A stretch of 64,000 bases of DNA, from assembly GCA_010093515.1 (NCBI GenBank), contig MU001712.1, positions 33,508 through 97,507 on the forward strand, in the 5' to 3' direction. Shown here piece by piece: positions 1 through 11,628 of the stretch (position 1 is the first letter of the stretch; the number at the start of each line of letters is the position of its first letter). The DNA is from Lineolata rhizophorae. Lineage: Eukaryota > Ascomycota > Dothideomycetes > Lineolatales > Lineolataceae. Below the pieces are notes generated by a model. That model saw only the letters and a list, made by a program, of their open reading frames with translations. It had not been told where the DNA came from and did not search any database. The position numbers and the translations under genes were made by a program.

Positions 1-1195
1 CCGCGAACGGCGACCTTGGTTGCTTGTCTCCATCAGACGGCTCTAAAGTTCTCTGCAACTATAGAGTGCAAATTAGCATCAGACTCGCTTTGCGGGTGCT
101 GTGTGGCGTGGGAGAGGGCAGCTTGTGCATATTTAGGCTTGTTTATGTGGAGAGCTAGCGAAAACATGGGCTGTGAAAAGCAACAGGTCGATCGCGACGA
201 TGGAGGGACACCGTGGAGCGACGTACGTTTCAACAGGGGAAAAAAAAAATCGGCCCGCAGTAGAGCAGTCGAAACCGCGGTGGAGCGGAGGTGCAGATTA
301 TGGAAGGCGATGCCGGCGATGCCGAGCGCGACGAGATGACGAATTTTGGTGGCAGCGTGTGGGCCTGGCGGCCGTTGCCGGAGGGAACCGTTAGCGGGCG
401 GTGGTTGCGACGGTGAGAACAAAGGAGACAAGGTGGTGGGCAGGCTCGAAAGGCTAGAAGCGCATTTCGCGACGTGGCCAGGTCGAGCAAGCGAGTCGGG
501 CAGGGTGAGCTGGTCGTAGGGCGGGCTTGCGGAGAGAGAGTTGGTGATGGCTGGGATTTGGCCGGGCGGGCTTGTTTTGGTGTTGGTAAACAGTGGCAAG
601 CGACCCCGGGACCCAAACGGCAACCGCCCTCCGCCCGCCAAGCCGCGACCCTCTCACCGGGGCAGCTGCCGGCACGTGACCTCCGATTACGTACGAAGGC
701 ATTTCCACCCGGGAAGGAAGCGCAGCCGAGAGAGGCCGGCGGACGAAGGCACACGTGCACGTGCAAGACAGTAGGTAGCGGCATCCAGGCCGCGTCAATG
801 TACTGGCAAGTGCAAAATGCCTTGCTGACTGCATTCCTCCGTATGTACCTGAGCTGCCCTCGGTACTGCTCAGGTACCTTACATGCAGCTCTGCCGACCT
901 GGAGCGCGCGTGCTTCGCAGCGAGTCACGGGCCGTTCGGACCGCGGCCGGGCACAGAGATTACGTGCCAGTCGCACCTGCTGGGGCGTATGACGCTGCCC
1001 GCGCCCACGGTCCCACCGACCCCAACCCACCTTAATCCTGCTGCTCTAGCTGCCGCTCCTCCACCGTCTTTCTCTCTCTGCCCACCGCCCGCCCTCGCCC
1101 TTCCAGGTCGCATCCCCGCTGCTCCATTCCATCCGCATCTCTTGCTCGATTTGCACTGCTTCCCCCTCGGCACCGCTCCCCACGGTTCCGCCATC
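1..1195. other. Gene-free left edge and YOP1 upstream region
   Basis: I see no supportable gene here. The long open frames on both strands are GC-driven, lack splice logic and recognisable domains, and overlap each other. The last 200 bases before the YOP1 start are pyrimidine-rich, as is common just upstream of fungal start codons. TACGTA and GGTACC words occur at about 690-890, as in the other gene-free blocks of this window. Confidence 0.6.
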
Positions 1196-2412
1196 ATGTC
1201 GTTCCAGGACCGCGCTCAGCACCAGATCTCGCAGCTCGACAAGGAGGTAAGTCGCCACGAGCCGCCCACGCTCCGTCGTCTTCTATGTGTTCCTGCAGCC
1301 CTCCCGCGGACGCGCATCCGGCCGCGCATCCGGCCGCCCATCGTCGAGTCCCCTCGGCACGCGACCATCGCGCTCGCTCCCCTCCCGCGCCTCTGCCGGT
1401 CGCAAGCCGGATGCTGACGCCGATGCTTCGTCGCCAATCTAGCTCGGCAAGTACGAGGTGCTCAACAACTTCGAGCGCCAGACGTCGGTGCCCAAGGTCT
1501 ACGTCGTCCTCGGCCTCGCCGCCCTCTATTTCTTCCTCATCTTCTTCAACATCGCTGGCGAGTTCCTCGTCAATACGGCCGGCTTTGTCCTGCCCGCCTA
1601 CTACTCTCTCGAGGCCTTGTTCACCTCGCAGAAGGCCGACGATTCGCAGGTGAGTGCGGCCGATGGGCCCGGCTCCACCCCTGGCCTGGCGGGTGATTCC
1701 AGGCGTGCAATATAGCAAACAGGGCTAACGAGTGCAACAGTGGCTTACAGTATGTTTGCCGTCCTCGCCGATGTGCCACCCGAGTTACACGTGACTAACC
1801 TTGCCGCCTAGTACTGGGTGACATATGCCTTTTTGACGTGAGTGCATCCGGAATGCGTCTGACGGTCACATAATAGATCCTTACGTATTTTAGGGTCTTT
1901 GAGAGCGCTGTCAACGCCGTTTACTGGTTCCGTACGTCGAGACAGATTGCCCCCCGGATCCTGCGACAAGTTGCTTATTCCAATCGCAGCCTTCTACTAC
2001 ACCTTCAAGTTTGTCCTTGTCCTCTGGATGGCCCTACCCCAGACTGCGTGAGGATAAATCCATCCCAAGTGCACACATTTAGGGCTCGATGAACTGACTT
2101 GATGTGCTGCAGTGGAGCTCAAATCGTCTTCCGCTCGCTCCTCCAGCCGCTCTTCGCCCGCTTCTTCAACGCAAGTTCCTATTGATCGAGGCTCTTCGCC
2201 CGACCGCGCGCTAACAAAACGCAGCAGCAGAAGCCGCATACGGGCTAAAGGGTTCACGACCGCGGCCAGCCATGCCGCGCGGATGCTCTTCTTGTCTCTA
2301 GCCGGCCACCGACAAGCTAGCCACCGAGCTTCCAGAGGAGTCACCCGCACAAACGTGTGCCGCCACGACCAACAATGACACTTCTCAACTCCAGCTGAAT
2401 TTTTGTTTCTGA
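1196..2412 (+). CDS. YOP1: YOP1/DP1-TB2-HVA22 family ER membrane-shaping protein
   Basis: YOP1/REEP5-type proteins insert hairpins into the ER membrane, bend it into tubules and bind reticulons and Rab GTPases (family knowledge). Exons read 1196-1246, 1443-1649, 1741-1749, 1812-1837, 1894-1931, 1990-2047 and 2113-2170, then a last exon. The N-terminus MSFQDRAQHQISQLDKE is followed by LGKYEVLNNFERQT, two hydrophobic hairpin segments (around LAALYFFLIFFNIAGEFL and TYWVTYAFLTVFESAVNAVY), the family signature WFPFYY-FKFV, and FRSLLQPLFARFFN. One exon is only nine bases (Trp-Leu-Thr). The donor after 2170 is GCAAGT, so the final intron looks like GC-AG. Two acceptors keep the frame: one near 2224 gives a 7-residue tail, and one at 2301 gives an acidic tail ending at 2412, about 185 residues in all. 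Identity is secure; the exact C-terminus is not. Confidence 0.88.
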
Positions 2413-3668
2413 TCATTTGTGGGGTCCGGAGTGTGAGTTGAGTGGATGAAGCGCTGCAACAGGTTTTTCTGTCTGGATCAACTCAACGATTGCAATGGAA
2501 ACGGACGCTCGAACGGGGCAACGGCCGAAGGGGGCGAATGGGATATACTTCTGATTCTCTTCTCTTCACCGTCCGGATCTGCGACAATGGTTACACTCTT
2601 ACTATGATCGGATATTCTTTTTTGCCATGCCTTTTTGACTTTTCGGATACCGCGCCTGAGCAACTCTCTATTCAGTGTGCTTGTACGGTGTACGGGTATT
2701 CTTGCAGCTTTGTTCGTGTTGGTGATTTGGGGAAGTCAGTTTTTGAACGGCTGGAGGTGGTAACTCTATAGAAGGAAGCGTAATGTGAGGGTTGGCTCTG
2801 TTATGCTTTTATACTTTTGCGATCCCACCCTTGCTCTCTCGCGGCTGCTTGTGATGTTTGCCTATTGCAAGCCAACTGAGTGAGTTCCAGAGCTTTCTAC
2901 CAATCCCACCCGGTCAAAGGGTGGAAACTGCCCCTTTTTTTCACTGTTAACCCCTAAATCTCCCATCATTGCCTTCACGCCGAATTTCGCATTCGTCGAC
3001 GATCATGTTTGTGGGGACGGGGCGGGACGGGAGGATCTTCTCGGCTCCCTTGGACTGGACACCAACGGACCAATCTCGGAATGGCACGCACGCTATGAGC
3101 CAGCCACAGTGGACTCGGTGGAGCACGGGCCAGCAAATTCAATGGCGCGCGAAGTCACCGCCCAGCCCAGGGGGTACGTGGAAACATTACTTGTTGAGCA
3201 GGATGATAGGGTTCTAATTTCAAAAGCAACTTGGATTCAAGGCTGTTCTACGAGTGCTAAGTAATATACTTTATAATCTACACCCATCGCGCAGCTGATC
3301 GAGACGAACCAACTCTGCAGACTTCCAACACGGCCAGCAAGGTCCAGGCAGAACTGCGCGGCATGTAGTGGTCCTTTCCGACTTTGTGCCCATGGCTCCT
3401 TCCTGTTTTTGCGATCTTCCAATATCGACGCCCGGCTTCCAGTCCACGTCCAAAAGAATACAGGACAACACGCGCTCCGCCGTACTCGTCCCGCAAGATT
3501 TCAACAAAAAGAGAATGCTTTTTGCCTGGCCTATGCTCACTGCTTTGAAGAACATTTGAAACAGCTAAAAAAAAAAAATACGGCGCCTTCCATGTCCTTC
3601 GACCCAAAGACCCTTTTTGGCACTCCAAAAACAGCTCCGTATGGCCCCCAAAAGCTCCTTTGTTCAAC
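2413..3668. other. Intergenic between convergent YOP1 and SEC61
   Basis: This stretch holds the 3' flanks of two convergent genes. Reading frames of up to 129 codons exist on both strands but show no domain, no consistent splice sites and overlap each other. There is a short A tract near 3570. I see nothing else. Confidence 0.6.
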
Positions 3669-5478
3669 CTATCCTAACACCATGCCTTTCAACCCGGCCA
3701 TATCGCCTTCTTTGGCGGCAATTTCAAAGTACCCGTAGATAATACTACACGAGGGTTAGCACGCAACCGAGTCGCGGGAATTGTGGAATAACTCACGTCA
3801 CAGCCAGCAAGATACCAGTACCGCTGCCCAGCGCACCGATCAAATCGCTCGTGACCGACAGGGCGCCAATGCAGGCGCCACCAAATGCAGCCGCCGTCGG
3901 GATGACGCGCTTGAGCTCCTTGTACATGCTCTGCTCACGGTGGCCGGCCATGACCATGCCCTGCTCCTTGAGCTGCTTGGCGACATCGCGAGGGCTGGAG
4001 CCTGACACCTCGATCCACGTCTTGGAGAAGAGCGCGCAAGCAACGAGCATGTAGGTGATGTAGACGGCCGTGTGGATGGGGTCGAGCAGGGCCTCGGTGA
4101 AGTTGAGCGGCGGGGACATATAGTAGGCGATGCCGGACGAGGCATAGAGCTGGGCGGACCCTTCGCGCGGCTCCCAGACGCCCATGAGACGCACGAGCAG
4201 GTTGTCGCTGAAGCGGCTGTACAGCATTTGACTGACGAGGAAGATGTTGGACGATAGGGCGCTCTGCAGCATGATGGGCATGTTGGACGTGTAGAAGAGG
4301 CGGACCGGGTAGCTGCCGCGCATGCCACGCTGACGCGAGCTCTTGACGGGGATTTCGACGCGGAATCCTTGCAGGTAGATGACGGCCGCAAAGACGAGCA
4401 TCGTGGCAAGTAGGTTCATGATGTTGGGCAGGTTCTGGCGGTAAAAGGCTTCGCGAAGCGCCAATTGCTTGTTGTCCCAAGTGATCAAAAGGTGGAAGAG
4501 GGCGATGACGGCACCCTCGAACTCGGGACCACGGCCAGTGTTAATGGTCGTGGGCGAGAAAGCCTTCCAGATGATGGACTCGCAGATGTTGGTCGCGATG
4601 AAGAGCGAGATGCCGCTGCCGAGGCCATAGCCCTTTTGGAGCAGTTCGTCTAGTAGGATGACAATCAGGCCAGCAACCACGAGTTGGACAACGAGCAGAA
4701 CGCAAACGCCCGCGCCAAGGTCGGAAGGCAGGCCGTAGAGGCCGGTCAGGACGTAGACGCAAGCCTGACCGAAAGATAGGATGATAGCAAGAACTACACG
4801 GATGTTAGACGCCGTTACTCAGTGTGATCGTTTGGTAAGAACGTACGCTTCTGGGCGGTCTGGTAGAGTTCGCGGTCGGTCTTGAGGTCGAGGTTGACGT
4901 CGATGAGATGCGTACCGGCGAGAAGCTACATCTACATGTCAGACTGAAGGCGATCTAGCCACAATTGCCCACTACTCGTCAGCCCTACCTGGAAGACCAT
5001 GCCCGAAGAGATGATGGGAGTAATCCCCAGCTCCATTAACGTTCCCCGGTTGCTAGCCAGCATCATGCGCAGCCAGTAGAGCGGGTCGGAGGTGTCGGAA
5101 GAAACGATGCCGTAGAGGGGCATCTGGCTCATAACCAGGAAGATCAGGAGTGTCACCTAGGCGCAATTCGGGGCATCAGCATCGTGTTGTCAATTAGAAG
5201 CCATGCGTAGCTCCGTTGAAGCTACACAAAGCTCGCAGCACCCTGCGGGGCAACGCGCCTGGCGACATACTCCTGTCCACATCATGCGCTGGTTGAAAGG
5301 GGTCCTAGTCTCCGGCGCGGCCACCTCTGGGAGGAGGGGCGTGAAGGGCTTGATGAGGTCGAGAAAGCGTACTGGCCACGGCAGAGGTCATGTTAGCGGC
5401 AATCGCAGGTAGGGCGGGGAATGCAACAAGTTGCCCGGTGGAACCTGCGCCAGGTGTTGAAAACTCACGGCCGCTCAT
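3669..5478 (-). CDS. SEC61: Sec61 alpha subunit, ER protein translocon
   Basis: Sec61 alpha (SecY family) forms the protein-conducting channel of the ER membrane with the beta and gamma subunits. Six exons on minus: 5469-5478, 5271-5371, 4989-5156, 4847-4925, 3797-4793 and 3669-3744, summing to 1431 bases (476 residues), the usual family length. The protein starts [20 protein letters not shown], as fungal Sec61 does, and the ten-base first exon is needed for it. The first membrane span follows at [19 protein letters not shown], the plug region at [14 protein letters not shown], then [16 protein letters not shown] and [17 protein letters not shown]. The conserved cytosolic loop [20 protein letters not shown] and the C-terminus [17 protein letters not shown] are all present. 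It diverges from SEC8 over 545 bases and converges on YOP1. No defect seen. Confidence 0.96.
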
Positions 5479-6023
5479 GATGGAAGCTCTCCGTCGGCGA
5501 CGGTGAGAAAATTAAACGAAACAACAAATAGCAAAGGAGTGAAAAGAAAAGGGCCGAGAAGGAGAGAGAGCCGCGCCGGCCGACCGAGATGAGCAGAGGA
5601 AACGGAGCGAGCAGAGCTGCGTGATGCGGAAAAGGTTTGGGCGTAGCGGAGCGGCTGGGAGGGAGGGAAATATTGGCGTTTGGCTGCCCCAGAGCGTCGC
5701 GGTCAATGTGTCCTGAACCCTCTCTTGGCGCGGATCTGCACGTGACCGCGAGCTACCAGCTCCTGCGGCTTCCTGCCACGAGAAGCCCTCCGACTGCCGC
5801 ACCTGTCGCGACCCCTCTCATGCGCGCGCCGAAACACGCACGACACAATGTCCTCGCGGCTTCCTCTCTCTTTGCCACCTCTCTTTCAATGAGCACTGCA
5901 CTCTCCTCGCGACTGACCACGCCATGATCCTCCCCCAATCGCCCAGACCCTCACCTCGACCACCTCGGAGCTCCCCGTGCTCTTGAGTTCGAACAGCGCA
6001 TACCCGTAGCACCCTCTACCGCG
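5479..6023. promoter_or_regulatory. Shared divergent promoter region SEC61/SEC8
   Basis: The 545 bases between the two start codons must carry both promoters. Bases 5850-6020 upstream of SEC8 are C/T-rich, and bases 5490-5640 are purine-rich on plus, hence pyrimidine-rich for SEC61. I see no convincing TATA box. The layout is visible; co-regulation of the two secretory genes is inference. Confidence 0.5.
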
Positions 6024-9000
6024 ATGTCGTGGAACAGCTCGCTGCGCAATGGCTATGGTGGCGGGTACGACCGCGGCTACGACAGTAGTCCCGGCCGTGA
6101 CCGGAGCGCCGACAGTCGCGGTCCTCCGGGCGGAGGAGGCGGCCGAAGTCGCCGGGCGGGCGGATATGGGGGCCTAGGAGGTGGACCGGAACAGACGGGC
6201 GACTACTATGAAGAACAACCGCGGGGCGTACCCAGGCCGAACAGCTTGGAACGGAGATCGGCGAAGAGGCGGAGCGGTGACAGGCACTATGACCCGAGCC
6301 GGAGTAAGAGCGGGCCGAGGGGCGGCAGATTTGGAGATGGGAGTAGGCAGATTGACGGTCAGTAAAAATTGGACGTTATCTGGACGATGAACATCGAAAT
6401 GGTTGCCGGAGTCTGAAAAGAAAGGTGGCTAACGCGTCCGCAATAGAGGTCCTCGACTACATCTCGCAGAACTGGAGTTTTATGACCGACGAAAATTGCA
6501 TTCCTATTCAGGTGGCCTTGAAGCTGCTCGACTCGAGTTCGCTCGGCCTCGCGACGCGCTACGACCAATTTCAGGACACCAACGACCAGCTTCAGAACGC
6601 GCTCAAGGCAATTGTCAACGGTAAGGGCCCGGATCGAATGGATCGTGCGAGGTCTGTCTACTGAGTCTATGATCCAACAGAGCACCATCAAGGCTTCAAT
6701 AGTTCTATTGGGACGTTTCACAAAATTCAGAGTAGCCTTCAAGGGTCTCAGAATCGCGTCCGAGCCTTGAGAGATTCTCTAATCCGCGCGAAACTTAACC
6801 TGTCCGCTACGAGGCCTGAACTAAAGGAGTATGCGGTCGAGTCTCAAAACTACGACGACATGCTCCAGCTCCTCGGCGCGATCGAGCAGCTGCAGCTAAT
6901 ACCAGAGAAGTTAGAGGCTAGAATTTCTGAAAAACGCTTTATTACAGCCGTGGACATTCTGCAGGACGCCCTGAAGATGATACGCAGGACTGATATGGAA
7001 AGTATTGGCGCTCTAAGTGACCTAAGGGTTTATTTGAGCAATCAGGAACATGTACGACTAAATCGTGACCAACCTCATTGCTTGTCTCGGCGCTAACGTT
7101 CATCAGTCCCTGACGGATATCTTGATCGAGGAGCTACACAGTCACCTGTACCTAAAGTCACCTTACTGTGAAGACAGATGGAAAATCTACGCTCAAAACC
7201 AGGCCAAAGTCACTGCAGCAGACGGTAGCACAACTGCGATAGATATACGTGGACGAGCGCTGGACAGGTTTCTTAATGCTCTCGATACTTCTACGCCTCT
7301 GACAGACGACGCCTCCCGTAATCCCGAAGCCAACACGTTTGAGTACATCCATCTCCTCATCGAAGCCCTCAACAACATGGGCAGGCTCGACGCCGCCGTT
7401 GACACCATCGAACAGCGGCTTCCGGTGGAGCTCTTTCGCGTAGTCGAAAAGTCGAACATCGAGGTCGACCAGCGGCACCCGAGTGTGCTGCGCAGCTATG
7501 CAAAGGGCCAGAAGCCAACAGCACGACCTGTAGATGCAGCGATGAACCAAAGCGATGAAGCGCGGGGTGCCATTCTGCAGGACCTGCTCTGGACTCTTTA
7601 CGCTCGATTTGAGGCGATTGCCGAAGGTCATCGAGTAGTATACGAGGTAGTAGCGGGCATCACAAAGCGCGAAGGGCTACGTGATGCGGCACACCTAACA
7701 GGCGGATTCAAGGAGCTGTGGAAGCTGTACCAGAGCGAGATGCGCTCGCTACTCCACGATTATTTAGCAACAGACAGCGATACGGTCTATGGAAGCGCGC
7801 AGAAGCAAAAGGGGACGGGCAGCATTTTCCGGAAAACGCCGCGAGATAAGAACAAGGTATGCATTTAGTCTAGGGTATAATCGACTTTAAGGCTAACAAC
7901 TCCATAAAGCCCTTGTTTAAGCTCAAAGACATGGACACAAAGTCGCCCGAGCTAAGCACGGAGCGCGATGATCTCGAGTTCATTCTCAAGTCGTCTGTGC
8001 CGGGTCTTGTGTCCGACTCGAGGCGAGCCGAGAGCACCTTGCAGCCCAATTCAAGCTTCAACCAGGATGGTAGTGCCACGGGCCACAAGTTGCTTATCGA
8101 ACCTAGCGTGTTCAACATGGGTGTTTTGCTACCTCCGTCACTAGCCTTTTTGACTCGCCTGAAGGAAGTGGTCCCGCGTGGCACAACTTCGGACATCGTC
8201 ATGAGTACACTGACGTCGTTTTTGGATGACTTTCTGGTCAATGTATTTCATCCACAGTTGGACGAAACTCTGATGGAGTTGTGCGTCCGGACGTTCATTG
8301 AGGTGGATGCGTTTCAGCAGGACTCGCAGTGGCAAGCGCGCTCACAGAAACCTATTTTCAAGGTCTTTCGTACTTGTCAAATATTAGCTAGATTGAGGCT
8401 GACGCTACATTCCAGGGTACTGCCAAGTTCTTCGCTCTTATCACGGCGTTTTGCAAACTGCTGGATAACCTACCTCATGACCAAGTGTTCAGCCAGCTTG
8501 TCATTTCACAGATGGTGACGTATTTTGAGAAGTGCCAAGGGTGGTACAAAGGTTGGCCACAACCCTTAATCTTCACGGCATGAACTCTCACCACTAATTC
8601 AAATTACAGCTCTTGTCAGCCGTGCTCAACAGTCCAGGGAGAACAACCGCCGTCTCAAAGCGGCAGCGGCGTTCTCGGAAGACGAAGATTTACTAAGTGC
8701 CCTCGTTGCTAGGTCAAAACCAGATGCTAACATCCAACAATGTGTGGATAAGGAGAACGCCATACTCATCACGAAAGCGCAAGAGCAGTTGCTTGAAGAA
8801 GCCGATTTGTTGTCCGATAAGAAGAGCATTACAAGCCTGTGCCTTTTATACACGAGCATGAAGTGGCTTGCCAGCAAAATTGGACATCTTCGCTACATCA
8901 GCGATAGAGCAGTCGATTCGTCTCGGAGAAAAGGCCGGCAAAATCAACAGCAGCGACGGTGGACTATGGTCGTTTCCACTGGCCAACAGACGACGATGGA

Positions 9001-9746
9001 GCGTGTCTACCTGCCATTGAATCAAGAGACAGCCCTGTATGGCCTTTGCCCTACTCTAAACGAACTCTCCGCTGACTTCTGCGTCTAGCGAATTTGATGG
9101 CGTCGTCGACCGCTACAACAAGCTTGCCGACACAGTTCTCAATACCCTTCACTTCGAAGTCCGCTGTGAGATTTCGCACTACGTGAGCCGGGCCTTCCAG
9201 CCGCCCTTCTACCTCGAACACGCCTTCACAGAGCCTGACGCGGACGTCGTGACGCTCAATACGTCGCTCGTTAGCTTTGAAGAAGTCGCCACCGCGCACT
9301 TGCGAACCCGGGAGCACGACTTCATCACCACCGGCCTCGGCCGTCTGACGGATGCGCTCGTGCTCAGTCTCGCAACACGTGGCATCACAGAAATGAATGA
9401 GGCGGGCGCTGGCCGCGCGCAGTTAGATATCTTGGTCCTCCAGCAGAACCTCAAGACAATGGAGCCGCCGGCGCTGCTAGTGCGCAGCTCGCGGTTCTTC
9501 GATCTATTTGGTCAGGGCGCCGAGACTGTGGTAATGCGGGTGAAAGATGCGAAGGCGAGGGGGAAGGTGGAGGAAGAACTAGGGCTAGGATATGACGAGT
9601 TGAAAGTATTAGTAGAACTGTGCTATTCGGAGGCACTGAAGAGTCCGCGAAGGGATATTGCGGAGAAGGCAAAGCGGAACATGGATGAGCAGTTGCTGGC
9701 ATTGAGCGAGTGTCTGTGGCAAGAAAGCGGGCCTGATGAGGGATAA
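6024..9746 (+). CDS. SEC8: Exocyst complex component Sec8 (EXOC4)
   Basis: Sec8 is a rod-like subunit of the exocyst, which tethers secretory vesicles to the plasma membrane at growth sites such as the hyphal tip. Eight exons: 6024-6357, 6447-6620, 6681-7051, 7107-7856, 7910-8362, 8416-8551, 8610-9036 and 9089-9746, total 3303 bases in frame (1100 residues, normal for the family). Residues 1 to about 112 are Gly/Arg/Ser/Pro-rich and probably disordered. The conserved Sec8 N-terminal domain starts at EVLDYISQNWSFM and runs through the helical QNRVRALRDSLIRAKLNL and NYDDMLQLLGAIEQLQ segments. Helical-bundle sequence such as LHFEVRCEISHYV and QLDILVLQQNLKTME follows to the C-terminus. The donor at 8363 (GTCTTT) is weak but the frame demands it. 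Identification rests on the N-terminal Sec8 domain and overall length. Confidence 0.92.
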
Positions 9747-10252
9747 GTGAGCGCGCTTGAGTGGATGAGACTTGTTGCAATGTCGCAGGCGTACCGGGGA
9801 TAGGGTAACATGGTGTTTGGATGCGCGTTGCATGCTTGTCAATATGCATTGCTTGCGCCGTCATTGTGGTTGTTAGTATGACTTCAGAATTTGTCAAATG
9901 CGGTATGTTTGAATAAAGCATTATCGAGCTTGTTAACGTTGGGAAGTACACTGTTTTTGGTTAGGAGCGAAGCATCTCGGTAGCGAGTACAGTGCCCACC
10001 CCTAGAAATTCGTATATGACGATTTAAAGATCCAGGAACATCTCTCATCAAGCATCCATCGCCACCCAACACGTAAGAAAGACGGTGGAGAAGATTTAGC
10101 TGTCAAATTGAACTATTGTAACGAGGTGTTGGGTAACAAACGATTGGAAGGCTTCGAGTCCCCCGCAACGCTGTCATTCCCTCCAGCATACGACCCGTCA
10201 ACATTTGACGATCTATCCAGAACATGACATTCCCCAAGATTCGGCTATACGT

Positions 10253-10449
10253 TTAGCCTGTGCTATCCGTTAGAAGAGTGCCATTTGCGGAGCATAGTTC
10301 GGCTTCTGCCATACTCACCTCTGCCGCCAAACCAAGTATAATTGCAGCACAGTTGCAATTCCGAGGAACGCCTGAATAATCCCAAAAACCAACGATATGA
10401 TAGCTTCAACAGAAAACAGCTCTTTGTACTTGTTAGTACCTTGGGGCAT
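10253..10449 (-). CDS. Candidate 47-residue single-pass membrane protein
   Basis: I do not recognise this. Exon 1 (10319-10449) encodes a polar start and then one strongly hydrophobic stretch, IISLVFGIIQAFLGIATVLQ, ending YLVWRQR, which would be a single transmembrane helix followed by positive charge. A good donor (GTGAGT) and an acceptor preceded by a branch-like CTAAC bound a 56-base intron at 10263-10318. Exon 2 then adds only three residues before a stop. It could be a real small fungal membrane protein, a remnant of a larger gene, or chance. No homologue is claimed. Confidence 0.3.
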
Positions 10450-11170
10450 TCATAAGGGCCGGCAATCACAAACCGTCTGGCCGTGGCTCGGGCCCCATGT
10501 TGGTCATGTGATGAAAGGAGTCTGGAATACACCGCCTCGGATTGGACTTGATGTTTGTCTCTGCATGACTTGGAAGTTGGGAGATGTCCGTTCAAATACC
10601 ACTCGGTCTAAACACATTCTGCGTTCCCTTATTATGGCGGACTGGATAGAAAAAGATGTCGACGAAGAAATTATAGGTAGATCTCTATCAGTTAAGCTAT
10701 TCTCCTTTGCCAAGTTATAAAGCATCCTTAATTTGTCCTAATTTGGAACAACTAGTTTGGCGGATATTCTGCGTTCTTGCACTGTGGCGGGTGCATTACT
10801 ACATACTGAGATGAGTGGCGCCGACCGTGCTGCGGTGCGTGGTAGGGCCCCCTTGTAAATCCTTCCTCGTGCATCCTCGGACCGGTCTCGAGCCTCAGCA
10901 ATGCTGGCTTGGGGATCTCGTCATCCTATCACGGGAACGCAGATGTTCGATCCTGTAATAGTCGGAAAGATCTTGAATGGAATGAGCGGCGGGCGGCTCG
11001 TGTTGGGGCCGTTCGGGGCTCTGCAAAACAGCTCGGGCTGTTTCCTTCTGAAACAGGGGGCCGGTGAACGATTGGCTCTCGAATATCTGCGTTTGTTGCC
11101 TCGTTGCCTACCTGGTAGGAAGCCTAACCGAAAATCCATGGGCTACCTTATCAAAATTGAATAGTCTGAA

Positions 11171-11419
11171 CTATCGGTTCGTCTCACCGGAAGTCCCAAC
11201 ACAAAGCCCAGCCCAGGCATAGATGGTTCCAGAACCAGAACCGCTGTGGGCTTTCATTACTATTTCCAGAATGCTGGAGCAAGCAGCCTTGCGAAGAAAA
11301 GGTAGCGCGGAAAATGACGGCAACTTAAAAGCTCGGGCCACCCCTGAGAGCTCAATCAGCCACTCGTCTGGCAACTTTTCAGCTTGCCTGTCATTCCATA
11401 TATGCAGGAGTGCGTCCAC
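11171..11419 (-). CDS. Candidate exon of an unrecognised protein
   Basis: This 82-codon open stretch has a balanced composition (DALLHIWNDRQAEKLPDEW, then FSALPFLRKAACSSILEIV) with amphipathic helices and sensible codon use, unlike its neighbours. A plausible acceptor (AACGCAG) lies just before its first codons and a possible donor (GTGAGA) lies near its 3' end, so it may be an internal exon. The methionine given as start is codon 1 of the open stretch but need not be the true start. I cannot name a family. It may be a gene fragment. Confidence 0.25.
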   Translation of the reverse strand: MDALLHIWNDRQAEKLPDEWLIELSGVARAFKLPSFSALPFLRKAACSSILEIVMKAHSGSGSGTIYAWAGLCVGTSGETNR

Positions 11420-11628
11420 CTGCGTTACACTTCTCGACGCTAGCTTGTCACCTCTGGATGTGCGTTATCATTCGTAAGTCATCGAGATAAGTATTGGCCC
11501 ATTCACCATGAGACGCTAAAAGAGCCGGCTGAGTTTGTTGTTCTCAGCAGCATTTGCAGGCATCCACAGTCGGAACAGCCTACTATACTGTCAAGGCAAC
11601 TTTCTGGCCCATACAGCGGAAGTCAGAA

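Larger units (their letters stand above)
9747..11628. other. Intergenic between SEC8 and the LRR/ankyrin gene
   Basis: No clear gene lies here. Two short minus-strand reading frames (10253-10449 and 11171-11419) look more protein-like than their surroundings and are listed separately with low confidence. The rest shows only short frames with no splice logic. Confidence 0.5.

Noticed and set aside
230-1030. 266-codon minus-strand open frame
   Set aside because: Lies in GC-rich DNA with open frames on both strands, repetitive Arg/Pro/Ala composition and no domain or splice logic.
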